This document shows positions 47,600 through 59,569 of a DNA stretch of 64,000 nucleotides, piece by piece. The notes below the pieces were generated by a model that was given only the letters and a program-made list of their open reading frames with translations, searched no databases and was not told the DNA's origin. A program made the position numbers and the translations under genes. Numbering within the stretch: the first letter of the stretch is position 1; each line of letters begins with the position of its first letter. Source of the DNA: Fistularia commersonii (lineage: Eukaryota > Chordata > Actinopteri > Syngnathiformes > Fistulariidae); the NCBI GenBank assembly GCA_037954325.1, contig JBBMNZ010000001.1:17184258-17248257 (forward strand), in the 5' to 3' direction.

Positions 47600-48595
47600 T
47601 GCTGAGGGTGGGGTCGATAACCTTCACCTCCTCTGAACTGTCTCGCTCCCCCTCTCTTCTCCGGCGTTCCCCTCCTCTCTCTTCCCTTCCCATCCTTTTT
47701 GCCCCTCCTCTTTCCTCCTCCATCTCCCCCACTCCTGTCCTTTCTCTTCATCTCCACACCTCCATCACTTCTTCTCCCTTTCTTCTCCTCTCACTCCCCT
47801 CCTCCCCCCGTCTCCCTCCATTCCATCCACCTCTCGGTCCCTCCACAACCCGTCTCCAAATCTCCTGTCTCCCCTCCTTCCCCCTGGTTTTCCCTCCCCT
47901 CTCCTCCTTCTATCTGTTCTCCTCCCCTCTAACCCCTTGTCTTCCTTCTTCCCATCTCACCTCTTTCGATGTCCTCCTGCTCCCCATCCCTCTTCTCACC
48001 ATCTGTCTTCCTCCCTCTCCATCCTGTCTTTTCTTCCATCTCCCCATCCGTCCCCCATCAAGTCCAGTCTTGCCTCCTTCCTCTCCTCTTCCAGACTGCC
48101 CCCCCCCCAGTCCATCTCCAACCCCTCCCTCCATCACCTTCTCCTTCCCCCCTCCACCTGTCTCTCTCATCCATTCACCTCCCCTCCTGTCCCCTCCCTC
48201 CTCCTCCTCCGGCTGCGTCTTCTCCTCTCGTTGTCTCCCTCACCCTCCCTCCAAAGCTGTCTCCGCTCCTCGCCTCCCTCCTGCGCCCCCCCTCATATGG
48301 CCCATCTATTTTCCTTCCTTTCCTCCCTCGCCCCGTATTCCTCCTTGATCCCCCTTCTTTCATCCTCACCTCCACCTCTCCCCCCTCCTGCTGTCTCCCC
48401 ACCCCTCATCTCCTCCTCGTCCTCCTCCCATCGTATGTCCTGTCTTTCCCGTTTCCTTTCCTTGTCACTCTTCATCCCGTCTTTCCTCGTCGCCCCCCTC
48501 CTTCATCCTAACTTTCCTCCTCTCTCGGCCTCCACCCACCAGCCTCTCCCTCCGCCTCCCCCCGTCTCCCTCTCTCCCCCTCCCCTTCGGGCTCA
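47600..48595 (+). repeat. 1-kb polypyrimidine tract
   Basis: About 1,000 bp of overwhelmingly C and T (CCTCC, CTTCCTC and CCATC words), without a fixed unit. It is preceded at 47500-47600 by a purine-rich stretch. Three overlapping plus-strand frames of 77-246 codons, all Pro/Ser/Leu-rich, follow from the base composition and are not genes. A second pyrimidine-rich stretch is at 48790-49110, after a short CA array at 48676-48738. Confidence 0.9.
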
Positions 48596-49199
48596 GTGAT
48601 GTGGAACAGTTCAGTATTAGCTCTGAAATTAGCAGCAGTCCCTCGTTAAAAAGTTGGCAGGCGCCGTGTGCACGCATACGCGCACACACACATGCAAACG
48701 TGCGCACACGCACCGGATTGCACACACACACACACATGGGTTGTTAATGGTATAAAAGCTGCTGCCACACCGGAGACAAAATTACTTGAGCTGCTCTTTC
48801 TCTTCATGTCTTTATCATTTCTTCTAGTTCCCTCCATCCCCTGTCCTCCTCATCCTTTTCCTCCTTTTTCTCTCCTTCATCACCTCCTCGCTCCCCAGCC
48901 TGCCTCCCCGAACCAACTTCTCTCCCATCCTCTTTTAACCTTCAAACAAAGAGACAACTCTCTCCTCTTCCTCTTCATCGTTGGCCGGGAGCCAATGAAG
49001 AGAAAGAGTCGTCCTCCCCCGGCGGCCTCTTACGCCTCCTTCCTCGTTCCCCTCATTGTCCCCTCCTGTCTTCTTATATCTCTTTTTTAACCTGCGCCCT
49101 CCTTTTCCTTCCCGAGTCCGACCCCTGAAGACCACTCCTCGATCCAAACACCTCACGTTTCGCACAGCAGGAGGCGATGTCTCCGCGAACGAGCCATCA

Positions 49200-50142
49200 A
49201 GTGTAATATTCTAAAAAAAAAAGTGATTTCGAACAATTTAACTTGGGTGTTATAACTTAATTTCAAATAGATACTTCACATTACAAAATACAATATTTTA
49301 TTGTAAGAATATTTTTACAAATTTCTTGGTCATTTGTCCCACATTTCAATAAAAAAAGTTAATCAAGAGAGAGAAGAATGATAAAAATTGAAATAGATGA
49401 GGTGAGGAATATTATGATTAATATTCCCCACCTCATCAATTTCATTGTTATTGTTATTGTTATTAATATTTTTCTCATGTTATTGGTAATGTTTTTATTG
49501 TTTTTAATCCACTTAATTTTGATTATATAATGATTTTGATTCATTATCTCTCAACAGTATTATTCAACTAGATTATATGAACTGCAACTGATAAAAATGT
49601 TTTTTAACTCTGTCGCCTCATCCTCATCCTGTTCCTCCTCCTCCTCCGCTGATCCCTCAATTCAATTTGACTTGACGACAAAGAGAAGGGAAGACTGTAA
49701 ACCGCGTTAATCCCGACAGGAAACGGCGTAATCTGGTTAAACGCTGGGAGTCAGCTGCATCTTTTCTTCCTCCCATCGTCATGGAAACCTTTCCCTCAAA
49801 TTAAAAAAAACGCTCAACTCTGTAGATGGAAGCCTAAAGCAGACAACCAGTAAGTTGGAACTCATTTTTTTTAAAAAGAGGATGATTTTTTTTTTTTTTT
49901 TTACCAACCTTTTGTTTTTTTTTTAATAAAAACTAAAACATAAAAGTCAAAACTTGCTCAAAGACGCTGTTAGTTTTAAAGGTGGAAGTAAAATTTGGTT
50001 AGAATATGAGCTGAAGAAAAAACACAATTCATCTGAGTGCTGATTAAAAGGGAAATTAATATCAATGGGAAGTTAAGTGGAAATTGTAATTACCTGCTAA
50101 TCAATCAACTATCGGCACACAAAAACACACACAAATACACAA

Positions 50143-50173
<31 letters not shown>

Positions 50174-51860
50174 CACACATTTTGGATCCTCAGGAATCAA
50201 TAAAGGATTCTGTTTCTGATGTACAGTTACACCTTAATAATCAGAAATTAATTAATATTTTGCTAAACATAACTGCACTGAAAAAAGTACTAAAAATAAA
50301 AAATAAATAACTTGTCAAAATTACTCAATCTGCTTGTGATAACAGAAAATAAATCTAAAGTCAATATTATAAGTCATTATTCATACATTTGAAGTTACGA
50401 GGAACGGATACATTTCTTGTGAATTTGTTTCTAAATTATGTGAAAGAGGTAAAAAAAATTGAAGTGAATAAGCCTGTTAAAAAAACAATAACAAAAAAGA
50501 TCAGAATAACATTGAATCAAATTGAAATAAGAATTTGTTTGAAAGAAATTTAGGAGTATGAAGAAAAACTTGGATTTGTGAAAAACCCTTGGAAATAAAT
50601 AAATAAATAACAAATGTTTTTTTTCCCTTATTTTGTCCATATTCAAAGTTTCTTTTAAATTCTTTTGAAAATAAATAAATTACAATTGACGTCACACTTT
50701 AGAGGTGAAAGTTGTGTGCTACTCAGTATGTACCATTACTCAGTAAACCAAACATGCACACAGCAGACACAAAGCGGACACGCATTCAATCACATATGCG
50801 CGCCCGCACACACACACACACAAACACAAAAACAGCAGTCCAGCGACCTGTAGCTCCATTAACAAGGCCGAAGCATCACAGGCCAGAACCATGTCGGAGG
50901 GATGTCTGCGTGTGTGTGTGTGTTCCAGGTGTGTGAACGAGAACCAAAGAGGTATTTTGGCAGTACATCACACACGCAGACACACACAGACACACGGCAT
51001 GGTGTGTAATCTCTCTGCAGGCCTCTGAGCTCCGCAGCGCTAATTAGTTTGGCAACAGAGTCGGAACAACATACCTTTGGCCCCAAACACACACTCACAC
51101 ACACACATGCACCAACACAAAAACAAGACCAATATCACGGAAACAATTTGAAAAATAATCCAGAAATGTACTTTTTTGTTTTTAAGCAATGCAATATTTT
51201 TTCAATTAATGTTTCCTGTTGCAAAAAAAGGAAAAATCTGAGAATGACATATGGATTAAACCTCTGAATCCACAATCAACTGAATGCAACATATTAAAAT
51301 AAGTCCAACTCACTGTCTGACTTATTTGCACCTCTAAAAGGCAGTTAAGGCAACCCCTTGAATAGAGTAACAAAACACATAACACTGTCATTTCATTAAA
51401 AAGACAAAATAAAATGCTCGATTCTTATTAAGTTTGACTCCTTGTCTTCATCTTACCTATTAGCACCTGCTAGGGACAGCACCTTTTTTTAACGTCTTGA
51501 CTGTAGTCTTAAATTCTGGCATAAGATTAGCCAAGATGCTAACAATGGCCAAGTACCTGTTTGAGGACAAAGGGACTGAATAGCGTGGTGATACCTCGTG
51601 GAGCAGGTGTTGCTTGTCCACTGGTTGATGTGGTAAGTGGAAGAGAACACTTTAACAATTCCAGTAAATAACTGAACCCGTTGTCCTCGTATGAGGACGT
51701 TCCTTTTTTTTCCCCCAAACATCTTAATATTCTGGGACACAAGTATCACAGAGAACGATGAGAGGCTTCAGTTAATAAAACTCAAAGACAAAAAGCGGCC
51801 TGATGTACCAGAGGAAGGAGCAGGAGAGCTGATTGGTCTAAAGCCACGAAGTGATAAGAC
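49200..51860. other. Intronic sequence with minor repeats
   Basis: Short CA arrays at 50120-50180, 50800-50830 and 50968-50996. 49680-49800 contains unique sequence with a bicoid-type TTAATCCCG at 49708. The palindrome GTCCTCGTATGAGGAC is at 51683-51698. No exon was found. Confidence 0.45.
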
Positions 51861-51865
51861 GTGCG

Positions 51866-51867
<2 letters not shown>

Positions 51868-51940
<73 letters not shown>

Positions 51941-52027
51941 ACACAAACATTCCTATATAGGCTCTGTTAAATTACAGCCAGGAACAGAACGAGATATCAT
52001 TCTACCTCCCGTGTGTGTCCCTATGCA

Positions 52028-52093
<66 letters not shown>

Positions 52094-52208
52094 GTGTGTG
52101 TGTGTCTGTGTGGGTGTTTGTGGACAATATGAATAGTGATTAGAAGTTCTGATAAGAAACACTTCCTCTTCGCACTGGCTTTTATCGCTTGCAAACACAC
52201 ACATGCAT

Positions 52209-52259
<51 letters not shown>

Positions 52260-52260
52260 T

Positions 52261-52297
<37 letters not shown>
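51868..52297. repeat. (CA)n - (TG)n - (CA)n triple array
   Basis: (CA)n at 51868-51948, (TG)n at 52029-52112, then (GCAC)n and (CA)n at 52197-52294. Adjacent arrays are complementary with about 80-bp spacers. Confidence 0.95.
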
Positions 52298-52298
<1 letters not shown>

Positions 52299-52560
52299 TC
52301 CTGACTGCATTGTCGTTCTATTGCAGCTCATAAAAAGATATGGTGAACCGAAACAAGAAGAGAAACAGATTCTGGCTGCAGACAGACATGCTGTCGCTTT
52401 AAAATATTCTTCATGTTTTTTTCGACATCACTTAAGAGCCCTGTTGAGAAAATTACTTTAACAATTGGCATGTTCTAAAACTTAGTTGGTTTCTGGATGT
52501 CTTTTTGTGTGTCATTGCAATAAAATAAAATGAAAATATTCACTAACAATAAATATATAT

Positions 52561-55500
52561 TGTGACGGACACTAAAGGGTGTGGCCTCTCACCCCACGGG
52601 ACTAAGGGCTGGGGGGCGTGGTTAAACCGGGAATATATGGATAATCCCGGATGTTCAAGGTTATTGTTGTTTGATGGTATTTCTGTATTGAATGCAGCCT
52701 CAAGCTGGCACTGGCCAGTGTCTCCCAGAGCCAGCCTCAGGGGGGCACGGAGCAGTGTCTCCCTGAGCCGATCCCAAGCCCGAATAAATGCAGCGGGTTG
52801 CCTCAGGAAGGGCATCCGGCGTAAAACTTTTGCCAAAACCAAGCATGCAAATCGACCATGATAACCAGATCATACCTCATTGGTCGAGGACCAGGTTAAC
52901 AACGACCGCCATTGGTACCGATTACCTACAGAGTACCGGTGGAAATTGGGCTACTGTAGGTCAAATGAGAGGAGGAAGACCCGTTTTGAAGTAGACAGGA
53001 TGAGGAAAGGAAAGAGCCTGGGACTGAGAGTAGGGACTTTGAATATCGGGACTATGACAGGAAAAGGTAGAGAGTTGGTCGACATGATGCAGAGAAGGAA
53101 GGTGGATATACTGTGTGTCCAGGAGACCAGGTGGAAACGTAGTAAGGCTGGAAGCTCAGGAGCAGGCTTTAAGTTGTACTATCATGGTACTGACAAGAAG
53201 AGAAATGGAGTAGGAGTTATCTTGAAGGAGGAGTTAGTTAGGAACGTTCTGGAGGTGAAAAGAATGTCATATAGACTTATGAGTCTGAAACTGGACATTG
53301 AAGGTGTGATGAAATGAGACAGTGGTAATTGATGCAGACTTCAATGGATATGTTGGTGAAGGCAATAGAAGGGATGAAGAAGTGATGGGCAGATTTGGTA
53401 TCCAGGATAGGAACGCAGAGGGACAGATGGTGGTAGACTTTCCAAAAAGGATGGAAATGCTGTACTGAACTCCTTTTTCAAGAAAAAACAGGAACATAGG
53501 GTAACTTACAAGAGCAGAGGTAGGAGCACACAGGTAGACTACATCTTGTATACACGAGGTAACCTGAAAGAGATCAGTGACTGCAAAGTAATTATAGGTG
53601 AGACTGTAGCCAGATAGCATAGGATGGTGGTTTGTAGGATGACTCTGGTGACAAGGAAGATCAAGATGACAAAGGCAGAGCAGAGGACAAAGTGGTTGAA
53701 GCTGAAAAGGGAGGATTGTTGTATAGTTTTCAGGGAGGAGTTGAGAAAGGGTCTGGGTGGTCAGGGAGAGCTTCCAGATGATTGGACAACAACAGCTAAT
53801 GTTATCAGGGAGACAGGTAGAAGAGTACTCGGTGCATCATCAGGAAGGAAAGTAGATAAGGAGACTTGGTGGTGGAATGCGGAAGTGCAAGAGCATACAC
53901 AGAGAAAGTGGTTATCACAGAAAAAGTGGGATGCGTGGCGTACAATGACCTGTATGCTCTGTTGGACAGTAAGGGGAGTGAGAATGATCTATACAGGTTG
54001 GCAAAACAGAGAGATAATGATGAAAAGGATGTACAACAGGTCCTGGTAATTAAGAATAGAGAGGGAAATGTATTGACAGATGCTAGAAGAGTGATGGGAA
54101 GATGGAAAGAGTACTTTGAAGAGCTGATCAATGTGGAAAATGAAAGAGAGGCAAGGGTAGAAGAGGTGACTATTGTAAACCACAAAGTGGCTAAAATTAG
54201 TAAAAGTGAAGTGAGGAAGGCATTGAAGAGGATGAAGAGTGGAAAGGCAGTTGGTCCTGATGATGTACCTTTGGAGGTGAGGAAGTGTCTAGGAGAGGCA
54301 GCGGTAGAGTTTCGGACTCGATTATTCAACAGGATCTTAGTGAGTGAAAAGATGCCTGAAGAATGGAAACGAAGCGTGATGGTGCCTATTTTTAAGAATA
54401 AGGGGGGATGTGCAGTATTGTGGCAACTATAGAGGGATAAAGTTGATGAGCCATACAATGAAGTTATGGGAAAGAGTGGTGGAAACTAGACTGAGAGCAG
54501 GAGTCAGCATTTGTGAACAGCAGTATGGCTTCATGCCTAGAAAGAGTACTGCAGATGCAGTATTTGATTTGAGAATGGTAGTAGAGAGGTACAGAGAAGG
54601 CCAGAGGGAGCTGCATTGTGTTTCTGTAGACCTAAAAAGCATAAGACAGGGTGCCAAGGGAGGAGCTCGGGTATTGTAAGAGGAAGTCTGGAGTGGCAGA
54701 GAAGTATGTTAGACTGGTGCAAGACATGTATGCTTGCTGCGAGACAGTGGTAAGGTGTGCTGTTGGGGTAACAGAAAAGTTCAAGGTGGAGGTGGGACTC
54801 CATCAGGGATCAGTTCTAAGCCCCCTCTTGTTTGCAGTGGTGATGGATAGGCTGACAGATGATGTTAGACAGGAATCTCCATGGACCATGACGTTTGCAG
54901 ATGACATTGTGATCTATGGTGAGAGCAGAAAACAGGGAGAGGAAAATCTAGGGGTAGAGGTGTACGCTGGAAAGGAGGGGAATGAAAGTTAGGCGCAGCA
55001 AGACAGAATATATGTGTGTGAATGAGAGGAACTCGGGTGGAACGTTGAGGCTACAGGGAGTGGAGATCAAGAAGCTGGAGGATTTCAGGTACTTTGGGTC
55101 AATTGTCCAGAGCAACGGAGAGTGTGGAAAAAAGATGAAGAGACGGGTTCAAGCAGTTTGGAATGGGTGGAGAAAAGTGTCAGGGGTACTATGTGATAGA
55201 AAACTATCGGCCAGAATGAAAGGAAAGGTGTTCAAGACAGTGATGACACCAGAAATGCTTAATGGCCTAGAAGCAGGTACAGTGACTAAAAGAACGGAGG
55301 CAGAACTAGAGGTTGCAGAGATGAAGATGTTGAGGTTCTCTTTGGAGTGACCAGGATGGATAGGATCAAGAATGAGTCTATCAGAGGAACAGCACACGTT
55401 AGATGTTTTGGAAAGAAGGTCAGAGACGCCAGACTGAGATGGTTCGGTCATGTACAAAGGAGGGATAGTGAGTATATTGGTAGACGGTTGCTGAAATTGG

Positions 55501-55784
55501 AGCTGCCAGGCAGGCGGTCTAGAGGAAGACCAAAGAAATGATTTATGGACGTAGTGAGAGTGGATATGAAGGTAGTTGGTCTGAGAGAGGAGGATACAAA
55601 GAATAGGTTTAGATGGAGAAAGTTGATTCGCTGTAGCAACCCCTGAAGGGAAAAGCCAAAAAAAGAAGAAGGACAATATGGGCAATCCCGGATGTTCAAG
55701 ATTATTGTTGTTGGTTGGTGTTTCTGTATTAAAGTATTAAACTCCTCCACATCTCCGCCATTGTTTCCTTGTTGAAACACCACA
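52561..55784 (+). mobile_element. Probable solo LTR interrupted by an RTE LINE
   Basis: The left part (52561-52689) starts TGTGACGGACACTAAAGGGT. The right part (55683-55784) ends CCTTGTTGAAACACCACA. The outer ends are TG and CA, as in LTRs, and ATAT flanks both sides (52557-52560 and 55785-55788), compatible with a 4-bp target duplication of a Gypsy-type element. Both parts share AATCCCGGATGTTCAAG and the next 30 bp at the inner junctions. Without the LINE the LTR would be about 180 bp. No internal gag-pol region is present. The flanks are AT-rich, so the ATAT match is weak support. Confidence 0.4.
52690..55671 (+). mobile_element. RTE-clade LINE, near full length, inactive
   Basis: The leader at 52690-53000 includes GGAAGGGCATCCGGCGTAAA. 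The endonuclease begins at about 53002 (LRVGTLNIGTMTGKGRELVD, ILCVQETRWK, KRNGVGVILKEELVRNVLEV). A deletion and stop near 53317 removes part of it, and traces of the rest run to 53625. The linker and RT include KRMKSGKAVGPDDVPLEV at about 54222, YGFMPRKSTADAVFDLRMV at about 54524, VGLHQGSVLSPLLFAVVMDR at about 54792, and an intact FADD at 54894-54905. The C-terminus has RLRWFGHVQRRDSEYIGRRL at about 55430 and GRRSRGRPKK. Blocks lie in different frames, so it is dead. It differs from the Rex3-like copies and is related to the 3' fragments at 20811 and 24654. Confidence 0.85.
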
Positions 55785-56017
55785 ATATCATGTAATGCTA
55801 TTTTAAAACAATGCATGAATTAGACTCAAATTTCCAAAAGGAGGGACATACTCAAATGGAAAGTAATCATGAAAAAAAGGGAAAATAGGAAGAGGGAAGA
55901 AGGAGACAAAGACGAGATCAAGGGTATGAAGGGAGGATCGAGGAGGGTGGATGAAGGAATGAATGAAAGAAGGATGACGGAGATGTGGATAGACTGTCTC
56001 TCGATTGATATTTATAT

Positions 56018-56096
56018 TCTTTTACCCTGCTGTGACAAAAGAATTTTCCCTATGGGGATCAATAAAGTTTATCTTATCTTATCTTGTCTTGACTTA
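56018..56096 (+). mobile_element. Retroposon 3'-tail fragment
   Basis: TACCCTGCTGTGACAAAAG, GAATTTTCCCTATGGGGATC and AATAAAGTTTATC followed by (TTATC)n is a common 3' end of fish LINEs or their SINEs. Only the tail is present. Confidence 0.5.
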
Positions 56097-56154
56097 GATG
56101 AGGATGTTGACTCTTGGTCTTTTGTTGTGAAAGACAGCTTCATTAGCTTTAATT

Positions 56155-56895
56155 GTGTGTGCGTGTGTGTGCGTGTGTGTGTGTTTGTGTCTGTGCGTAT
56201 GTGCAAAATATTAAGTGCAGCCGAATGCATCTTTGCTTTTAATCTAAAATGACAATAAACTATGTAAAATAAGTTAAAAATGAAAAACAAATGGTAATAA
56301 ACATGGAAATTATTGGGGGAAATTGCATGAATACCTGCCTGACAAATCTGACAAAAGAAATCCTTGAAACCTGAGTAATAATTGTGTTCTGGTGAGACTT
56401 TAAAGTGTACAACAGACTCAAAAACAGATGTATAAGCAGGTTTATGTGTCATCTCTAGGAGGGGACAGGATTCTGACAACTTAAATGTTCACTATGACTT
56501 CTTCATCACTGCAGACTTGCTCCCGACTGACCTACACACACACGCACACACACACATAGACGCAGGTCCATCTGGCCATAGACGTGTGTGTGTGTGTGCA
56601 TGTGTGTACGTAAAGCTCGTCCTTGAATTAGGACATGATGGTCAAACTGTGTGTAAAATGTGAAGAGACAGGTGAGTGTGTGTGTGCTCACATACAACTG
56701 AACGTCCCATCAGCAAAGCATCTGTGATCCGGGCGTCCTGAGGGAGTTCCCACGGCAACCGGCAACCGGACAGGTTTATGCACCCGCCGGCAGAACAATG
56801 GTGGAGAGGACGAGAGACAGCGAACACAACGGAGGGGAGAGAAACAAAGATGGGGGGGTCTTTTGTCCAGAGATGATGAAGAGTCCTGAGCAGAT

Positions 56896-56942
<47 letters not shown>

Positions 56943-56970
56943 CGTGCGTGCATGTGTGCGTGTGCCAGCT
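56155..56970. repeat. Scattered TG and CA microsatellites
   Basis: TG-rich at 56154-56203, CA at 56533-56556, TG at 56584-56608, and a longer (TG)n with GCGTGCGTGCGTG at 56897-56960. The intervening sequence is unassigned. Confidence 0.85.
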
Positions 56971-57417
56971 ACAGGTTGGATCCCTGAACAGGTGTTTCAA
57001 TGTGTGTGTGGTTTATATTCATATCTGACATTGTTTCAGTTACTAAGTTTCGATGTTCCATTAATTTAGTGAAATTTGTGTACAAGGTTTAGATAGTACT
57101 GTCTATATACAATGTTCAAAGAGTACTATATTGTGTGTTAAAATATGAATAGTTTTGTACTGTGTTTAATGGTATGGTTAAATGCAAAACACCGAGTTGA
57201 AGTATTATAGTTCAATGCATTAAAGTGTGCTTCACCACGACTGGATATCATATAGTGTCTTTTGTATTAAATACATACAATACATACATACATACAAATA
57301 TATCATAATAACAATATAATCTGAGATACAAGGTGTGATTGGTGCCGCTAAATGTGCAAGACACTACCTGACCAGTACTACCTGTCTGTGGGGAATGAGA
57401 CAGGATTTAACAAGTTA

Positions 57418-57715
57418 GTCATTCACACCTACAGACAATTAAACTCTTCAATGTGATAAAAAGGAGAACCAAGGGGGGGGGGGGGGGGCCTGAAGAGAAC
57501 ACACAGGGAGAAACCATTGGGAAAATCACATTACAACCTGGACCTGAACTGTAGCATAAACTTTCTAACCACTTTTTTCGGACTTTGGGAGGAAGATGGA
57601 GAACCTAGAGAGAACCCAGGAAGGAGAACATGGAGACTCCAAACAAGCAAAACCCAGTCAAATCCACAACCTGGAACCTGCACCGTCCATGCTGTGAGGA
57701 ACGCTCTCTCAAACT
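57418..57715 (-). mobile_element. SINE copy with a G16 homopolymer
   Basis: Minus-strand SINE. In plus orientation it shows CATTCACACCTACAGACAAT, CTTTGGGAGGAAGATGGAGA, ACCTAGAGAGAACCCAGG and GAACATGGAGACTCC. A run of 16 G at 57473-57488 lies inside or beside the copy. The tRNA-like head is degraded. Confidence 0.6.
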
Positions 57716-57884
57716 TTTTATGATGAAATAATACCGATAAACCCCAGACCAGCAAACTTTTCCTCGTAAAAACGCCAGTCTGGTTTTCTCCGGCTCTTCT
57801 CGCCCTCTTGTCCCTGTAAAGTGCTTCTGTAAACGCTGGACTGTGTGAAAAGCCACGCAAAGATGCAATTAACTTAATAAGATG

Positions 57885-58200
57885 ACTTTACGGACTCAGG
57901 TGGACTCTCAACTTCTCCATCCAATCAAGCGACTGGGTCCACTCTGGCCCTCCGTCCTCCTGTACCGAACCAATTAGCAAATGACCAATAACAAGCACAA
58001 CATGGCGTAAATCATTAGCTGGCCTGCATTTTAATCCGCCTCGCCCATTTAACTGGGTAGTTAAACACCTTGGTTGGTCCCCCCCCAAGGCCGCCACGTG
58101 TTTCCAATCCAGTTTAATGCAACTCATGGCTTGGCATAAGACTTAAGTGGGAGTCTGCTAATTGAAGGACAAGTTGCGAGCATCGGACATTGATCTACCT
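57885..58200. promoter_or_regulatory. Candidate cis-regulatory block
   Basis: Unique mixed-composition sequence with CCAATTAGC (57969), AATCATTAGC (58010), CACGTG at 58096-58101 (perfect E-box), CCAATCC (58105) and GCTAATTGAAGG (58157). The bend of homeodomain and E-box words suggests a developmental enhancer. This is inference only. Confidence 0.25.
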
Positions 58201-58659
58201 GGAAGTGGAAAGCTTTCAGACATCAGAAACTACAATTGTAGTTTTTAAATCGACAAAGAAATTTTGAACTAATCTCGGCAAGACATTCCCAAAAGATAAA
58301 CAATGCAAGCTCAGCGTAAAAAAAAGAAGTCCAAGAATCTGAGATAAATTTGAAATTCGTGAAATTTCATCATCGATGCCAATTTGAAATAGCATCCATG
58401 TCACATTTAGCTCAGAATAGGGTTAACATTGGTTAGACATTGATTTATTGTCAGAGGGACACAAATTAATGTGACAAAGATCTCAGTTGTGTGTCATCTG
58501 AAAAAAATATTCCAATTTATTAACATAGTTTTAACCAGCAAAGTTATGCAGTAAAACTGCTGAAAATGCTGCTAATACTGTTCAAAGCTGGCCTAGAAGT
58601 ATCAATGGTGGTTTTACAGGATTTCACTGCGGCTGTGTTGATACGTGACCTTAAATCCT

Positions 58660-59160
58660 TCAAATTGTGAATGGAGTTCTGTATGGAACCGCTATCTGGC
58701 TGCACGGAGCTTTTAGCGGCTATTATTCAGCCATTAACCCTCGCCTGGCGCCGCTCCTCGGCTTATTATCTGGGCTCGGCTTTGCCGCTCGGCTCGATCT
58801 CAGAGAGGGATTGGCAGGCTAAATCTCCTCCCTGCGGCAAGTGGACCAGAACCGCAGAAATAGGCTGTGACGCTGCCGGACGCCCGAGAGAGATACAGCA
58901 GTAAAAAGGGGAGGGAGAGAGAGTCTTTAAATGCACGTTTCTATCTGCGACTTTCCTTCCAGAGATAGACGGCGAACCAATCTGAGACACTTTCACACTT
59001 GAATCTCCACGAAAAACGTGGCGACAGCCATCTTTGTCTTGCCTCCTCCCTACCCCCTTCTCCCGTCGAGGAAGCGCGTCTCTCCTAAACCGCTTCATGA
59101 CTTGACAGGAAGGCGCAAATATTAACAGAGGAAACAAAGTGATCCGGAACACTGCTAGCG
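58660..59160. promoter_or_regulatory. Candidate cis-regulatory block, GC-rich
   Basis: About 500 bp of GC-richer unique sequence. It includes GGCGCCGC (58747), GCTATTATTCAGCC (58715), GGCTTATTATCTGG (58759) and ACCGCAG, and is flanked by AT-rich intron. No reading frame on either strand resembles a known protein. It could be a conserved intronic element of npas3. Confidence 0.25.
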
Positions 59161-59324
59161 GCTGCTTTGAACTACAGATTCTGCAAAGACGTATTTGGCG
59201 CGTTTTAACCGGCCATAAAAATCATTGATAAAGTTGGGGTTTCAACAAAAACAACCAGCTCGGCTAACTTTTAGCAGGAGTGCAGTGGGTTGGAAGTCAA
59301 GGGGCAGCTTGCTATAAGAAGAAT

Positions 59325-59565
59325 CCATATTCTCCCTCTTCCTCCCACTGTCGAAGAACAGGCTGTAGGTTCATTGGAGATTCATTGGAGACAAAATTGT
59401 CCGCAGGTGTAAAAGAATGAGTAAATGGTTGATGACTCCACGGTATATCTGGACATGTGATTGACAGGTGACCCGTTCAGGTTAAGCCTTACCTCTAGCC
59501 CATGTACTGGCTATGATTAGCTTCAGCCCTCAGGTCAGCCCCATATCTACAACAAGAATAGAAAG
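59325..59565 (+). mobile_element. SINE fragment
   Basis: Plus-strand body of the same SINE family: CTTCCTCCCACTGTCGAAGA, GGTTCATTGGAGA, CAAAATTGTCCGCAGGTG, GTGATTGACAGGTGACC and GTTCAGG. The B-box half and the tail are missing. Confidence 0.6.
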
Positions 59566-59569
59566 CGTG

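Noticed and set aside
47608..48348. 246-codon Pro/Ser/Leu-rich frame on the plus strand
   Set aside because: It lies wholly inside a polypyrimidine tract, where stop codons are rare by composition. Overlapping frames are equally open and no domain or splice context exists.
53805..54458. 217-codon minus-strand frame
   Set aside because: It is the antisense shadow of the RTE reverse transcriptase on the plus strand.
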